Source: DASRPD01 sp035646535 (GTDB lineage Bacteria > Actinomycetota > Acidimicrobiia > IMCC26256 > JANYLB01). Taken from it: a stretch of 14,018 nt of DNA. The stretch lies in NCBI GenBank assembly GCA_035646535.1, contig DASRPD010000050.1, positions 1-14,018 on the forward strand, in the 5' to 3' direction. Under the pieces are notes generated by a model. That model worked only from the letters and a program-made list of their open reading frames with translations, ran no database searches and was not told the origin of the DNA. Shown here piece by piece: positions 1-6,782 of this stretch. How positions within the stretch are numbered: position 1 is the stretch's first letter; every line of letters starts with the position of its first letter. The position numbers and the translations under genes were made by a program.

Positions 1-333
1 TGGAAGTGGCACCTCGCCCAACTCGCGGCCGAGACCGGCTTGGAGATCACGGTGTGTCACTACCCGCCCGGCACGTCGAAGTGGAACAAGATCGAACATC
101 GTCTGTTCAGCTTCATCTCGATGAACTGGCGGGGCCGGCCCCTCACCGACATCCGCACCATCGTTGAGCTCATCGCCGCGACGACCACCGAGACCGGCCT
201 CACCGTCCAAGCCGCCTACGACCCCGAGTGGTATCCCAAGGGAGTCAAGATCACCGACGCGCAACTCGCCGCGATCCCTGTCACCCGCCACGACTGGCAC
301 GGCGAATGGAACTACACCATCGCACCCACATGA
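1..333 (+). CDS. ISAzo13-family transposase, C-terminal fragment
   Basis: This is the last 110 residues of a DDE transposase whose 5' part lies outside the window; the frame is open from base 1 to the TGA at 331-333. The stretch HYPPGTSKWNKIEHRLFSFI (residues 20-39 of the visible part) is the conserved block around the final catalytic acid in ISAzo13-type (Rhodopirellula-type) transposases, with Glu32 as the likely third acid of the DDE triad. The later block YDPEWYPKGVKIT is also usual for the family. The protein would cut and rejoin the ends of its own insertion sequence. The right IS end and its inverted repeat should lie shortly after 333, but with only one end visible I cannot place it. 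The next gene has lost its normal start, which fits an insertion boundary here. Whether the transposase is intact cannot be told. Confidence 0.88.
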   Translation, partial: WKWHLAQLAAETGLEITVCHYPPGTSKWNKIEHRLFSFISMNWRGRPLTDIRTIVELIAATTTETGLTVQAAYDPEWYPKGVKITDAQLAAIPVTRHDWHGEWNYTIAPT

Positions 334-424
334 ACCTCGCGATCAAACCCGCGGCGGGCCCTCAGGCGTCGAACGACGGGGGGAGCGCGCCGGAATCGGA
401 GGATCCATCGGCCCTGTCGTCGGG

Positions 425-1552
425 TTGCTCGCCGGCGGCGGTCTCCTGGTGTTCTCGGTTGTGGCCGCGCTGGTCGTCGTCGGAATCGACGATTCACAGG
501 ATGCCGACGGGGAAGCCGGCCGCGCGAGCCAGGCGCGGCATTTCCGATCACGACCGACCGCCGACCCCGCGACGGCACACGGGGAGAGCTCGGCGCCGTC
601 GCGTCTGGCGGGCGCAGATCGCGATCCGGGAGTCGGCCTCGGCCCCGCGGTGTCGGTCGAGGCCGACGATGGCGAGACGTTCCCCGCGTCGTACGACGTC
701 GCCGACGGTCTCGCGCCCGTGACGGTGTTGCGGATGCGCGTGACGGGCTTCGCTTTCTTTGTGCGCGCGGTGGCGGAGCAGTGCTCGACCGATGTCTCGG
801 ATCGGTGCGCCAATCGCGTGCCGGTGCAGTTCGATGCGGAGGGGCAGGCCCGGTTCCAATACCTCGTCACCGACGACTTCCTCGCGCCGCGCGCGATCCC
901 GGGCCGCTGCAGGGCGAACGCCGCACCGTGCACTGTCGTCGTGTGGGCACTGGAGGGGGCTGATCACGGTGAGATCCAGACCGTCTTCGGGACCGAGGTC
1001 CCGCCGCCCGGGCGCATCGTGGTCACCCCGGCAAATGGGTTGTCCCTCGACGGCGAGACGGTGAAGGTGGAGGTGCACGACTATCCGCCCGGCGCCGAAC
1101 TGAAGGCGATGGTGTGCGCAGCTCCGGATGCGACCGGTGCGCGCTGTGGCCGACCGGGACCCGAGGCACCGATGGTCATCGGAGTAGACGGCACCGGACG
1201 AACCCAGCTCCGAGTGGAACCGGGTCGTGTGGGATCGGCACGGGCCCGGTGCGCGCGCGGCAATGACTGCGGCGTTTCGGTGGCGTCGCGCGAGATATTC
1301 GCGCGGGCGCCGGTCGTGCCGATCTCATTCGCCGCGCCGCCGGGCGCGGCCTACGATCCGACGCGGCGCGTGCTCGGCCTTGGGCTCGCGTTGGTGCTGT
1401 TCGTGATTGCCGCCACGGTGCTCGTCCGGAGCGACTGGTCGGCGGTCGGCGAGGCGTCGGCACCGGAGATCGACGATGTCGACTATGCTGACCTCGACGC
1501 CATCATCGCGGCGCTCCCTCCCGAGGGCGAGGAGGTCAGCGCGACGCGGTGA
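425..1552 (+). CDS. Two-pass membrane protein with tandem neocarzinostatin-like domains, 5' end probably clipped
   Basis: I do not recognise a named gene. Counting from the TTG at 425 (375 aa), a hydrophobic helix spans residues 2-20 and a second spans 316-334, followed by a 40-residue acidic tail. The predicted layout is tail inside, middle outside. The external part holds two immunoglobulin-like units. In the second, Cys231/Cys241 (nine residues between) and Cys276/Cys282 match the two-disulfide pattern of neocarzinostatin-family proteins, and the block VTPANGLSLDGETV (200-213) resembles the start of that fold. The first unit has Cys120/128 and Cys162/169. The family includes chromophore-binding apoproteins and many uncharacterised surface proteins, so ligand binding is only an inference. 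The start is uncertain: the frame is open back to 164 across the transposase, no ATG or GTG occurs in frame between 333 and 449, and no ribosome site precedes 425. An exporter operon begins 104 nt downstream. Confidence 0.7.
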   Translation: MLAGGGLLVFSVVAALVVVGIDDSQDADGEAGRASQARHFRSRPTADPATAHGESSAPSRLAGADRDPGVGLGPAVSVEADDGETFPASYDVADGLAPVTVLRMRVTGFAFFVRAVAEQCSTDVSDRCANRVPVQFDAEGQARFQYLVTDDFLAPRAIPGRCRANAAPCTVVVWALEGADHGEIQTVFGTEVPPPGRIVVTPANGLSLDGETVKVEVHDYPPGAELKAMVCAAPDATGARCGRPGPEAPMVIGVDGTGRTQLRVEPGRVGSARARCARGNDCGVSVASREIFARAPVVPISFAAPPGAAYDPTRRVLGLGLALVLFVIAATVLVRSDWSAVGEASAPEIDDVDYADLDAIIAALPPEGEEVSATR

Positions 1553-1644
1553 TCGGCGCCCTCCGCGTCGGGAGCGGGCCATTTCGGAGATCGTGTCACC
1601 CGCACCGGCCCGCTCGTCGTCTGTCGGGTGAGGGCACGCGACAC

Positions 1645-1652
1645 GAGGAGGG
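1645..1652 (+). promoter_or_regulatory. Strong Shine-Dalgarno before the ABC ATPase
   Basis: GAGGAGGG lies four bases before the ATG at 1657. It fixes that start over the longer in-frame opening that reaches back to 1549, because the family homology also begins a few residues after 1657. Confidence 0.75.
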
Positions 1653-1656
1653 ACCG

Positions 1657-2604
1657 ATGGTTGCCAACGTCATCGAGATCGACGGGCTGCGCAAGGAGTA
1701 CCGCCGCCGCGGCGGTCGCTCGGTGGCCATCGACGGTCTCGACCTCTCGGTTCCCGAGGGTGGTGTGTTCGGGTTCCTCGGCCCCAACGGATCCGGGAAG
1801 ACGACCACGATCCGATGTCTTCTCGGCCTCGCGCGGCCGACCAGGGGATCGGTGCGGCTCCTCGGCCGGCCGGTCCCGGACGGACTCGCGGAAGCGGTCC
1901 GTCGCGTCGGGGCCATCGTCGAGTCACCGGCCCTGTTCCCGACGATGAGCGGCCGGGACAACCTGATGCTGCTCGGCGCGATCGATCGGATCGGGCCGCG
2001 TCGGGTCGATACGGTGCTCGAAGAAGTCGGTCTTGCTGAGCGCGGTGGCGATCAGGTGCGCAAATACTCGCTCGGTATGCGCCAGCGGCTCGCGCTCGGC
2101 GCCGCGCTGCTGAAGAACCCGGCGCTCCTGATCCTCGACGAGCCGGCAAACGGTCTCGACCCGGCCGGCATCCGGGGTGTGCGCCGACTCCTCCGCCGGC
2201 TGGCCGACCAGGGTCGGACCGTGTTCGTCTCGAGTCACCTCCTTGCCGAGATCGAACAGACCTGCGACCGAGTGGCGATCCTGCGGCGCGGGCGGTGTGT
2301 CACCCAGGGAACCGTTGCCGAGGTCGTGTCGGCAGCCGGTCACGCCGAGACGATGCTCGTATCGGTGGATGACCTCGAGGCCGCGCGTGCGGTACTCGAA
2401 CGTGAGGGCGTCCGCGTCGAGGAGGTCGAGGGAAAGCTGCGCGTCGAGATCACACCGTGCGACGCCGCGCTCATCAGCCGGACGCTCGGCGAACAGGGCC
2501 TCTGGGTGCGCGAGCTCAGACCCGACACCCACAGCCTCGAGGATCTGTTCCTCGAGATGACCGGTGACGACGACACCGCGGAGCTCGAGGAGGTCAGCGC
2601 ATGA
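1657..2604 (+). CDS. ABC-2 type exporter, ATP-binding subunit
   Basis: The 315-residue protein is the ATPase of an exporter of the bacitracin/daunorubicin-resistance (BcrA/DrrA) type, acting at the inner face of the membrane with the permease encoded next. Walker A is GPNGSGKTT (42-50), the signature is SLGMR (138-142), Walker B is LLILDEP (157-163), the D-loop is GLDP (166-169) and the switch histidine is His194. The Q-loop position carries Glu89 in VESPALFP, as is common in this subfamily. About 90 residues after the ATPase core form the usual C-terminal extension, ending in a LEDLFLEMTG-type tail. Its stop overlaps the permease start as ATGA, indicating translational coupling. The substrate cannot be read from the sequence; drugs, peptides or lipids are all exported by relatives. 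Confidence 0.95.
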   Translation: MVANVIEIDGLRKEYRRRGGRSVAIDGLDLSVPEGGVFGFLGPNGSGKTTTIRCLLGLARPTRGSVRLLGRPVPDGLAEAVRRVGAIVESPALFPTMSGRDNLMLLGAIDRIGPRRVDTVLEEVGLAERGGDQVRKYSLGMRQRLALGAALLKNPALLILDEPANGLDPAGIRGVRRLLRRLADQGRTVFVSSHLLAEIEQTCDRVAILRRGRCVTQGTVAEVVSAAGHAETMLVSVDDLEAARAVLEREGVRVEEVEGKLRVEITPCDAALISRTLGEQGLWVRELRPDTHSLEDLFLEMTGDDDTAELEEVSA

Positions 2605-3434
2605 ACCTGCTGATGGTGGAGATGCGCCGGGCGATGCGCCGACGAGTGGTGCGCGTGATGATCTTGCTTGCGCTGGTCGGGTGCGCGTTCGCCGGAGTCA
2701 TCGCGTTCGTGGGCTCGCACGGCAAGACCCTCGCGGAGCTCCACGCCAACGGGGAGCTCCACCCCGCGGTCCTGACCGATTGGTGGGTTGCCGCGAAGTC
2801 GGATGGGGCGGTGTTCCTCTCCGCCTTCTTCCTTCTCCTCGGCGGGTTGTTCGCGGGTGCCGCCGTCGTCGGCGCCGAATGGCGCGCCGGAACGGTCACG
2901 ACCGCCCTCACGTGGGAGCCGCGCCGCATTCGCCTCAATCTCGCGCGTACATCGGCCTGCGGGATCCTCGCGTTCGTGATCGCGTTCGCGCTGCAGGTTG
3001 TCTTTCTCGCGTCGTTCCTTCCCGCAGTCCTCGCGAACGGCAGCACGGTCGGAGCCGACCCCAACTGGTGGACCTCGCTGGTATGGGCAATGGCCCGCAG
3101 CGCGGCATTGACGTCGATGGCCGCGATGCTCGCCGCCGCCCTGGCGACACTCGGCCGCAACACCGCGTTCGCGTTGGCGGCCGGACTCGCCTGGTTCGCC
3201 GTGATCGAGAACCTGATCCGCGGTCTACGGCCGGCATGGGCTCCGTACCTCTGGGGCGAGAACATCGGCACCGTGCTGCCGTGGAGGCAGATGGAAGGCG
3301 TCGACTCCACCCGCGGCCCGGTGCTCGCGCTCGGCACGCTCGTCCTGTACACCGCCATCGCCATCGCCATCGCCATCGCCATCGCCGGCGCGACGCTCGC
3401 ATTCCGAACACGCGACGTCTCGGGGATCTCGTAG
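2601..3434 (+). CDS. ABC-2 type exporter, permease subunit
   Basis: This 277-residue integral membrane protein has about six helices: near 18-38, 70-91, 119-143, 166-184, 187-204 and 240-268. The block GAEWRAGTVTTALTWEPRR (91-109) is the conserved cytoplasmic loop of ABC-2 permeases paired with BcrA-like ATPases. It should form the membrane channel of the exporter. The start codon overlaps the stop of the ATPase gene, so the two are made together. The last helix contains five Ala-Ile pairs (252-261) encoded by perfect GCCATC hexamers, which is unusual. The upstream neocarzinostatin-like gene is on the same strand and could belong to the same transcription unit. Confidence 0.92.
   Translation: MNLLMVEMRRAMRRRVVRVMILLALVGCAFAGVIAFVGSHGKTLAELHANGELHPAVLTDWWVAAKSDGAVFLSAFFLLLGGLFAGAAVVGAEWRAGTVTTALTWEPRRIRLNLARTSACGILAFVIAFALQVVFLASFLPAVLANGSTVGADPNWWTSLVWAMARSAALTSMAAMLAAALATLGRNTAFALAAGLAWFAVIENLIRGLRPAWAPYLWGENIGTVLPWRQMEGVDSTRGPVLALGTLVLYTAIAIAIAIAIAGATLAFRTRDVSGIS
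3354..3386 (+). repeat. GCCATC hexanucleotide tandem repeat
   Basis: Five perfect copies of GCCATC plus a partial GCC lie in frame within the permease gene and encode alternating Ala-Ile in its last membrane helix. Because the unit is six bases, copy changes would lengthen or shorten the helix without a frameshift. Confidence 0.9.
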
Positions 3435-3444
3435 CGCCTGCGCG

Positions 3445-3470
3445 CCGTCGACTCGACGGGTGCCAACCCG
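3445..3470 (+). terminator. Tandem hairpins after the exporter operon
   Basis: The first is the palindrome CCGTCGA-C-TCGACGG (3445-3459), beginning 11 nt after the permease stop. It overlaps the second hairpin CGGGT-GCCA-ACCCG (3457-3470). The two could fold in turn rather than together. There is no T-tract, so this would be an atypical actinobacterial terminator; a regulator site is the alternative. Confidence 0.4.
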
Positions 3471-3604
3471 CTTGGATCGCCAATCGGGGCGTGTCTGATG
3501 AGAAGCCAGAACCCCCGGCCCCGGGTGCGTCGCGAACCTCGGCGGGGGATCAGCGCGGCCGCGGCCGATGGGCGGGTGGTCGACGGATCCGCGATGCTCC
3601 TGAC

Positions 3605-4756
3605 ATGACGACGCTACGCGATACCGCCCGCGACCTGTTCGATCTCGTGGATCACAACGCCCGCGAGGCCGGACGCGAGCCGGTGCCCCAGGCGACGGTC
3701 GACGCGTTGGTCGAGGCAGGTCTGCACGCGGTGATGACTCCTTCCGCGGTGGGCGGGCTGGAGACGTCGGTGGTGGAGGCTATCGACGTGTTCGCGGAGA
3801 TCTCCCGGGCCGACGGCTCCGCGGGTTGGTGCCTGATGGCGAACGCGGCCACGATCGCCTTCTTCGGGGCGTGGTCGCCCGACGACTTCGCGACGACGTT
3901 GTTCGCCGACGACGTTCCGCTCGCCGCCGGTCAGTTCGCGCCCAACGGCGTCGCCACGCCCGAGGGTGAGGGCTATCGGATCACCGGCGACTACCACTTC
4001 GGCAGTGGGGTCCGGCACTCGGCGTGGGTCGGCGCCGGCGTCGTGACCGAATCCACCGACGGCACCGACGCGCAGCTGCTCTTCGCGCTGATGCCGGCGG
4101 CGGAGGTGCAGTTCACGGGGAACTGGGATGTGCTCGGACTCCAGAGCACCGCGAGCTGGGACTACTCGATCCACGATGTGTGGGTGCCGGCGGGCGCGAC
4201 GTTCGATTTCTTCGCGCCGGTGCGTCGGCGGGGTGGTGCGGTCTATGAGCTCGGCGTGATGGGCCTCACGTCGGCCGGCCATGCAGGGTTCGCGCTCGGG
4301 GTTGTGCGGCGCGCGCTCGACGAGCTCACTGCGATCGCCCGCTCGAAGCAGCGCATGGGTTCGTCGGCCGCGCTGCGCGACAGCGAGCGGTTCCTCAGCG
4401 AGCTCGCCAACCTCGAAGTCCGCGCCCGGGCCGCGGCGTCGTGGGTACACGAACGGTTCGCCGCCGCGGAGCGCACCGCACTCGAGACCGGGTCCGCCGA
4501 CCCGACCGAAGTACTGCTTGCCCGCCAAGCGACCGTCCACGCGACCCAAGACGGCGCCGACGTCGTCCGGCGCGCGTACCTCCTCGCGGGCACCGACGCG
4601 CTGCGGGCCGGTCCGTTACAGACATGCTTTCGCGACATCCACGCCGGGTCACAACACTTCTTCGCCGGCGACCTCGCCAGCATCGAGCTCGGACGATCCC
4701 TCCTCGCCGAACCGACGCGCGGTTCGGGTTGGCGATCAGATCGTGCGGGCGCGTGA
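3605..4756 (+). CDS. Acyl-CoA dehydrogenase-fold flavoprotein (HsaA/DszC-like monooxygenase group)
   Basis: The 383-residue protein has the acyl-CoA dehydrogenase fold with the type-2 C-terminal domain seen in flavin-dependent monooxygenases such as HsaA (steroid ring cleavage) and DszC. Visible marks are ISRADGSAGW (66-75), the mid-domain strand ITGDYHFGSG (126-135), NWDVLGLQSTAS (173-184), which is the usual flavin-contact region, and the C-terminal block FRDIHAGSQHFF (342-353). These enzymes take reduced flavin from a separate reductase and oxygenate or dehydrogenate an organic substrate; no reductase gene is in the window and the substrate is unknown. The ATG at 3605 is chosen because homology starts there. 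The frame stays open about 1 kb upstream through the permease, but that part has no family character. The hexamer GATGCT lies six bases before the ATG, and no Shine-Dalgarno is seen. Confidence 0.88.
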   Translation: MTTLRDTARDLFDLVDHNAREAGREPVPQATVDALVEAGLHAVMTPSAVGGLETSVVEAIDVFAEISRADGSAGWCLMANAATIAFFGAWSPDDFATTLFADDVPLAAGQFAPNGVATPEGEGYRITGDYHFGSGVRHSAWVGAGVVTESTDGTDAQLLFALMPAAEVQFTGNWDVLGLQSTASWDYSIHDVWVPAGATFDFFAPVRRRGGAVYELGVMGLTSAGHAGFALGVVRRALDELTAIARSKQRMGSSAALRDSERFLSELANLEVRARAAASWVHERFAAAERTALETGSADPTEVLLARQATVHATQDGADVVRRAYLLAGTDALRAGPLQTCFRDIHAGSQHFFAGDLASIELGRSLLAEPTRGSGWRSDRAGA

Positions 4757-4890
4757 CGGTGCAGCTCCCGGACGCGAACCGTGGCGCCGGGGTGCAGCGG
4801 GAGACCGGGCTGCGGTCCGTTCTGTTCCGATGGTTCGGACGACCGCGGCGATCGCGGCGACGTGGCGACGGACCTGCATGTCGCGTCGGC

Positions 4891-5418
4891 TCAACTGAAG
4901 GGCTTGATCGCGGCTTCATGGAGGGCACCGACCGCGTAATACCCGATGGCCGCGGCGATGAAGAGGGTCGCCAATGCCGGTACCCAGGCGGCAGCTCCGT
5001 GGCGCTCCTCGGACTTGTCCGTGATCGACACGAGGTGCAGGGCGAACGCCTGCAGCAGGTACACCGCGAACACGAGCGAGATCGCCGCCTGTGCGGTGAC
5101 GCCCCAGTCCCACGCGACTGCGGCGATGGCGACGAGGCCCCAAGCGAGGTTCGCCATGCCGACTTCGATCTGAAAGTTGTTGCGTCGGCCGATATCCCAG
5201 CCCATACGAGCCGCGTCGCTGCGGTGCAGGACAGCGTGGCGGACGAATGAAGCCACCCCCAGTGCGCCCACCGACCACAAGCACACCGGCTTGAGCTGGT
5301 CGATCGCGCCGGACCGGCTTGCGGCGAGGAAGAATCCGAGGGCTCCAAGGGCGTAACTGACCCACATGGCTGAGCTCGCGGGCCTCGTCGAAGCTTGGTG
5401 CATCTGCCCTTTGGTCAT
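4891..5418 (-). CDS. DUF6790-like small integral membrane protein
   Basis: The 175-residue protein has five probable membrane helices: about 16-34, 47-64, 89-107, 111-131 and 143-164. The loop MGWDIGRRNNFQIEVGMANLAWG (72-94), with His61 and Arg60 just before it, resembles the conserved loop of the DUF6790 family, in which a GW, FQ-E and NL-G pattern recurs. The family assignment is from memory of that pattern. No function is known. The ATG at 5418 is preceded at eight bases by TACCGT, a possible -10 element, and no ribosome site is seen, so the message may have almost no leader. It lies 221 nt after the stop of the peptidase gene on the same strand and converges with the flavoenzyme gene, whose stop is 134 nt away. 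The longer frame open upstream is an artefact of base composition. Confidence 0.78.
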   Translation of the reverse strand: MTKGQMHQASTRPASSAMWVSYALGALGFFLAASRSGAIDQLKPVCLWSVGALGVASFVRHAVLHRSDAARMGWDIGRRNNFQIEVGMANLAWGLVAIAAVAWDWGVTAQAAISLVFAVYLLQAFALHLVSITDKSEERHGAAAWVPALATLFIAAAIGYYAVGALHEAAIKPFS

Positions 5419-5639
5419 GCGGTCCCACGGTACTGCGCCCAGAAGCGCCGCGCCGCTGTACCTCACCCATAGACGGTGAAGTGACTGCCGGCGCGACCTT
5501 CCGCCGAGGCCACGCCGCCGACCGGCGAGCACGTCGCCGGTTCGCCCGACTCGGGTGGCGGCCTCGGTGGGGTGGAGTCCGGCATCGACTCCGGTCACCG
5601 TACCCAGCGCGCCACGTTGCACGCGCGATCGCCGGTGGA

Positions 5640-6380
5640 TCAGCTTCGGACTCGCGCCCCGGGGTCCTGGCGGTAGAAGTCGCGCAGGATCTCGTAGAGG
5701 TCCGGCTCGTGGTGGCGGAGTTGGACCGGGACGTCGAAGAAGGCTTCGGTCGCGACGGCGAAGAACTCGGCCGGGTTGGTGGCGCCGTAGGGCTGGAGCG
5801 GCGGCCGGTCGACTCCGGCGGCCAACGCTTCGAACGCCTCGGTGCACACATCCCGCCAGCGATCGGGGTCGACGCGACTCCCCAGGGGTGGGGTGCCGTT
5901 GACGAGACCGTTCGCCATGTCGAGCTTGTGGGCGAGCTCGTGAAGCACCACGTTCTGTCCGTTCCCCAGGTGCCGTGACGCGGCTTCGGCCTGATCCCAC
6001 GCGACCAGCACGGGACCGCGGTGGTCGTGCGCTTCGCCGAGGATCGGGAGATCTCCGTCGGTCGCGGTGCCGCGGGCGGGCCCGACTCGGGCACCTTGGG
6101 AGAGCATTCCCATCGGATACACGATGATCGCACTGAGCTCCCGGTACTCGTCGACGCTCAGGCCGAGGACGAGCAGCGCGGCCTGAGCCGCGATCGTGAC
6201 GGTGATGTCGTCGCTGAGGGCGAACCCGCGGGCGGCTTCCCAGTGCTTGTGGCGGAGCAGCCAGTCGCTCGTCGTCTCGAGGCGCTCGCGGTCGCCGGCA
6301 TCGAGGAGGTGCCAGACCGAGACGTGATCCTCGACGATCTCGAGCCAGCGGTCGGGAAGACCCTTGCGGCGATGCAGCAT
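5640..6380 (-). CDS. MtfA/M90-type zinc metallopeptidase
   Basis: The 246-residue protein resembles the MtfA (DgsA anti-repressor) family of soluble zinc peptidases. The zinc and catalytic motif is HELAH (147-151) within NVVLHELAHKLDMANG. The downstream block NPAEFFAVATEAFF (202-215) carries Glu212, the expected third metal ligand. In Escherichia coli MtfA binds the Mlc repressor and has aminopeptidase activity; relatives in actinobacteria have no proven partner. The length is close to the family norm, and no signal peptide or membrane helix is seen, so it is likely cytosolic. The ATG at 6380 starts a basic MLHRRKG leader, also usual. No clear Shine-Dalgarno precedes it. The gap to 6545 holds nothing I can identify. 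Confidence 0.9.
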   Translation of the reverse strand: MLHRRKGLPDRWLEIVEDHVSVWHLLDAGDRERLETTSDWLLRHKHWEAARGFALSDDITVTIAAQAALLVLGLSVDEYRELSAIIVYPMGMLSQGARVGPARGTATDGDLPILGEAHDHRGPVLVAWDQAEAASRHLGNGQNVVLHELAHKLDMANGLVNGTPPLGSRVDPDRWRDVCTEAFEALAAGVDRPPLQPYGATNPAEFFAVATEAFFDVPVQLRHHEPDLYEILRDFYRQDPGARVRS

Positions 6381-6544
6381 GGGAGCATTCGAACACGCCG
6401 GAACCCGTAGCGGCGCCCGCCCATCCGGGTGAACGCGACGCAGCCCTTGACCGGGTCCCCGGTCAGTGCGATCGCGCCTGACGAAGACCGAGTCGAATCG
6501 CGAGCAACCACCGCCCGTGATCCACCGACCTTTTCGGCAGCTCC

Positions 6545-6664
6545 CTAGATGCCCTTGTTACGAGACGAGCGCTCTGCCTTCCGTGCGTTCTTTTCGGAAC
6601 GCTTCTCCTTGAGGCTCTTGCCCTGCTTCTTGTCTTGCTTCTGACCGGGACTCTTGTCACCCAT
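6545..6664 (-). CDS. 39-residue lysine-rich protein (MGDKSP type)
   Basis: A short frame encodes a 39-residue, extremely basic protein that begins MGDKSPGQKQDKKQGKS and ends SSRNKGI. About 11 of the residues are lysine and 5 are arginine, with no aromatic residues or cysteine. Small lysine-rich proteins opening with MGDKSP are common in actinobacteria and other bacteria and are usually left as hypothetical. The composition suggests disorder and nucleic-acid binding, which is inference. Support for it being real: the lysine codons are nearly all AAG, the MGDKSP opening recurs in other genomes as far as I recall, and TAGTCT lies exactly six bases before the ATG (6671-6676 on the minus strand), the spacing of a leaderless promoter. 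Confidence 0.8.
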   Translation of the reverse strand: MGDKSPGQKQDKKQGKSLKEKRSEKNARKAERSSRNKGI

Positions 6665-6670
6665 GCACCA

Positions 6671-6676
6671 AGACTA
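6671..6676 (-). promoter_or_regulatory. Putative -10 element of the lysine-rich mini-gene
   Basis: Minus strand TAGTCT followed by six bases and then ATG. This fits TANNNT with transcription starting at or beside the start codon. No Shine-Dalgarno is present. Confidence 0.55.
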
Positions 6677-6782
6677 CGCCCGTCGGTCGAGCCGGTTGGT
6701 TCTCCCGTTCTCACTCTGGGAGGAGCGCAGGCCCCGGCGCGCACGGTCGGGTTGAGAATGATCCCGCCGGGCGCGCTGATCC

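Noticed and set aside
2594..3466. Minus-strand frame of 290 residues with an Ala-Met repeat
   Set aside because: It is antisense to the permease; the Ala-Met run is simply the complement of the GCCATC repeat.
2564..3604. Long in-frame extension upstream of the flavoenzyme (total 730 codons)
   Set aside because: It is a second frame of the permease gene, arginine-rich and low in family character. The flavoenzyme homology starts at the ATG at 3605.
4828..4857. Small inverted repeats between the flavoenzyme and the DUF6790-like gene
   Set aside because: The stems are only 5 bp (TCCGA/TCGGA and CCGCG/CGCGG), expected by chance in this composition, so I do not call a terminator.
5419..6396. Minus-strand extension that would make the DUF6790-like protein 501 residues
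   Set aside because: It overlaps the metallopeptidase gene in another frame and shows only arginine- and proline-rich sequence typical of shadow frames in GC-rich DNA.
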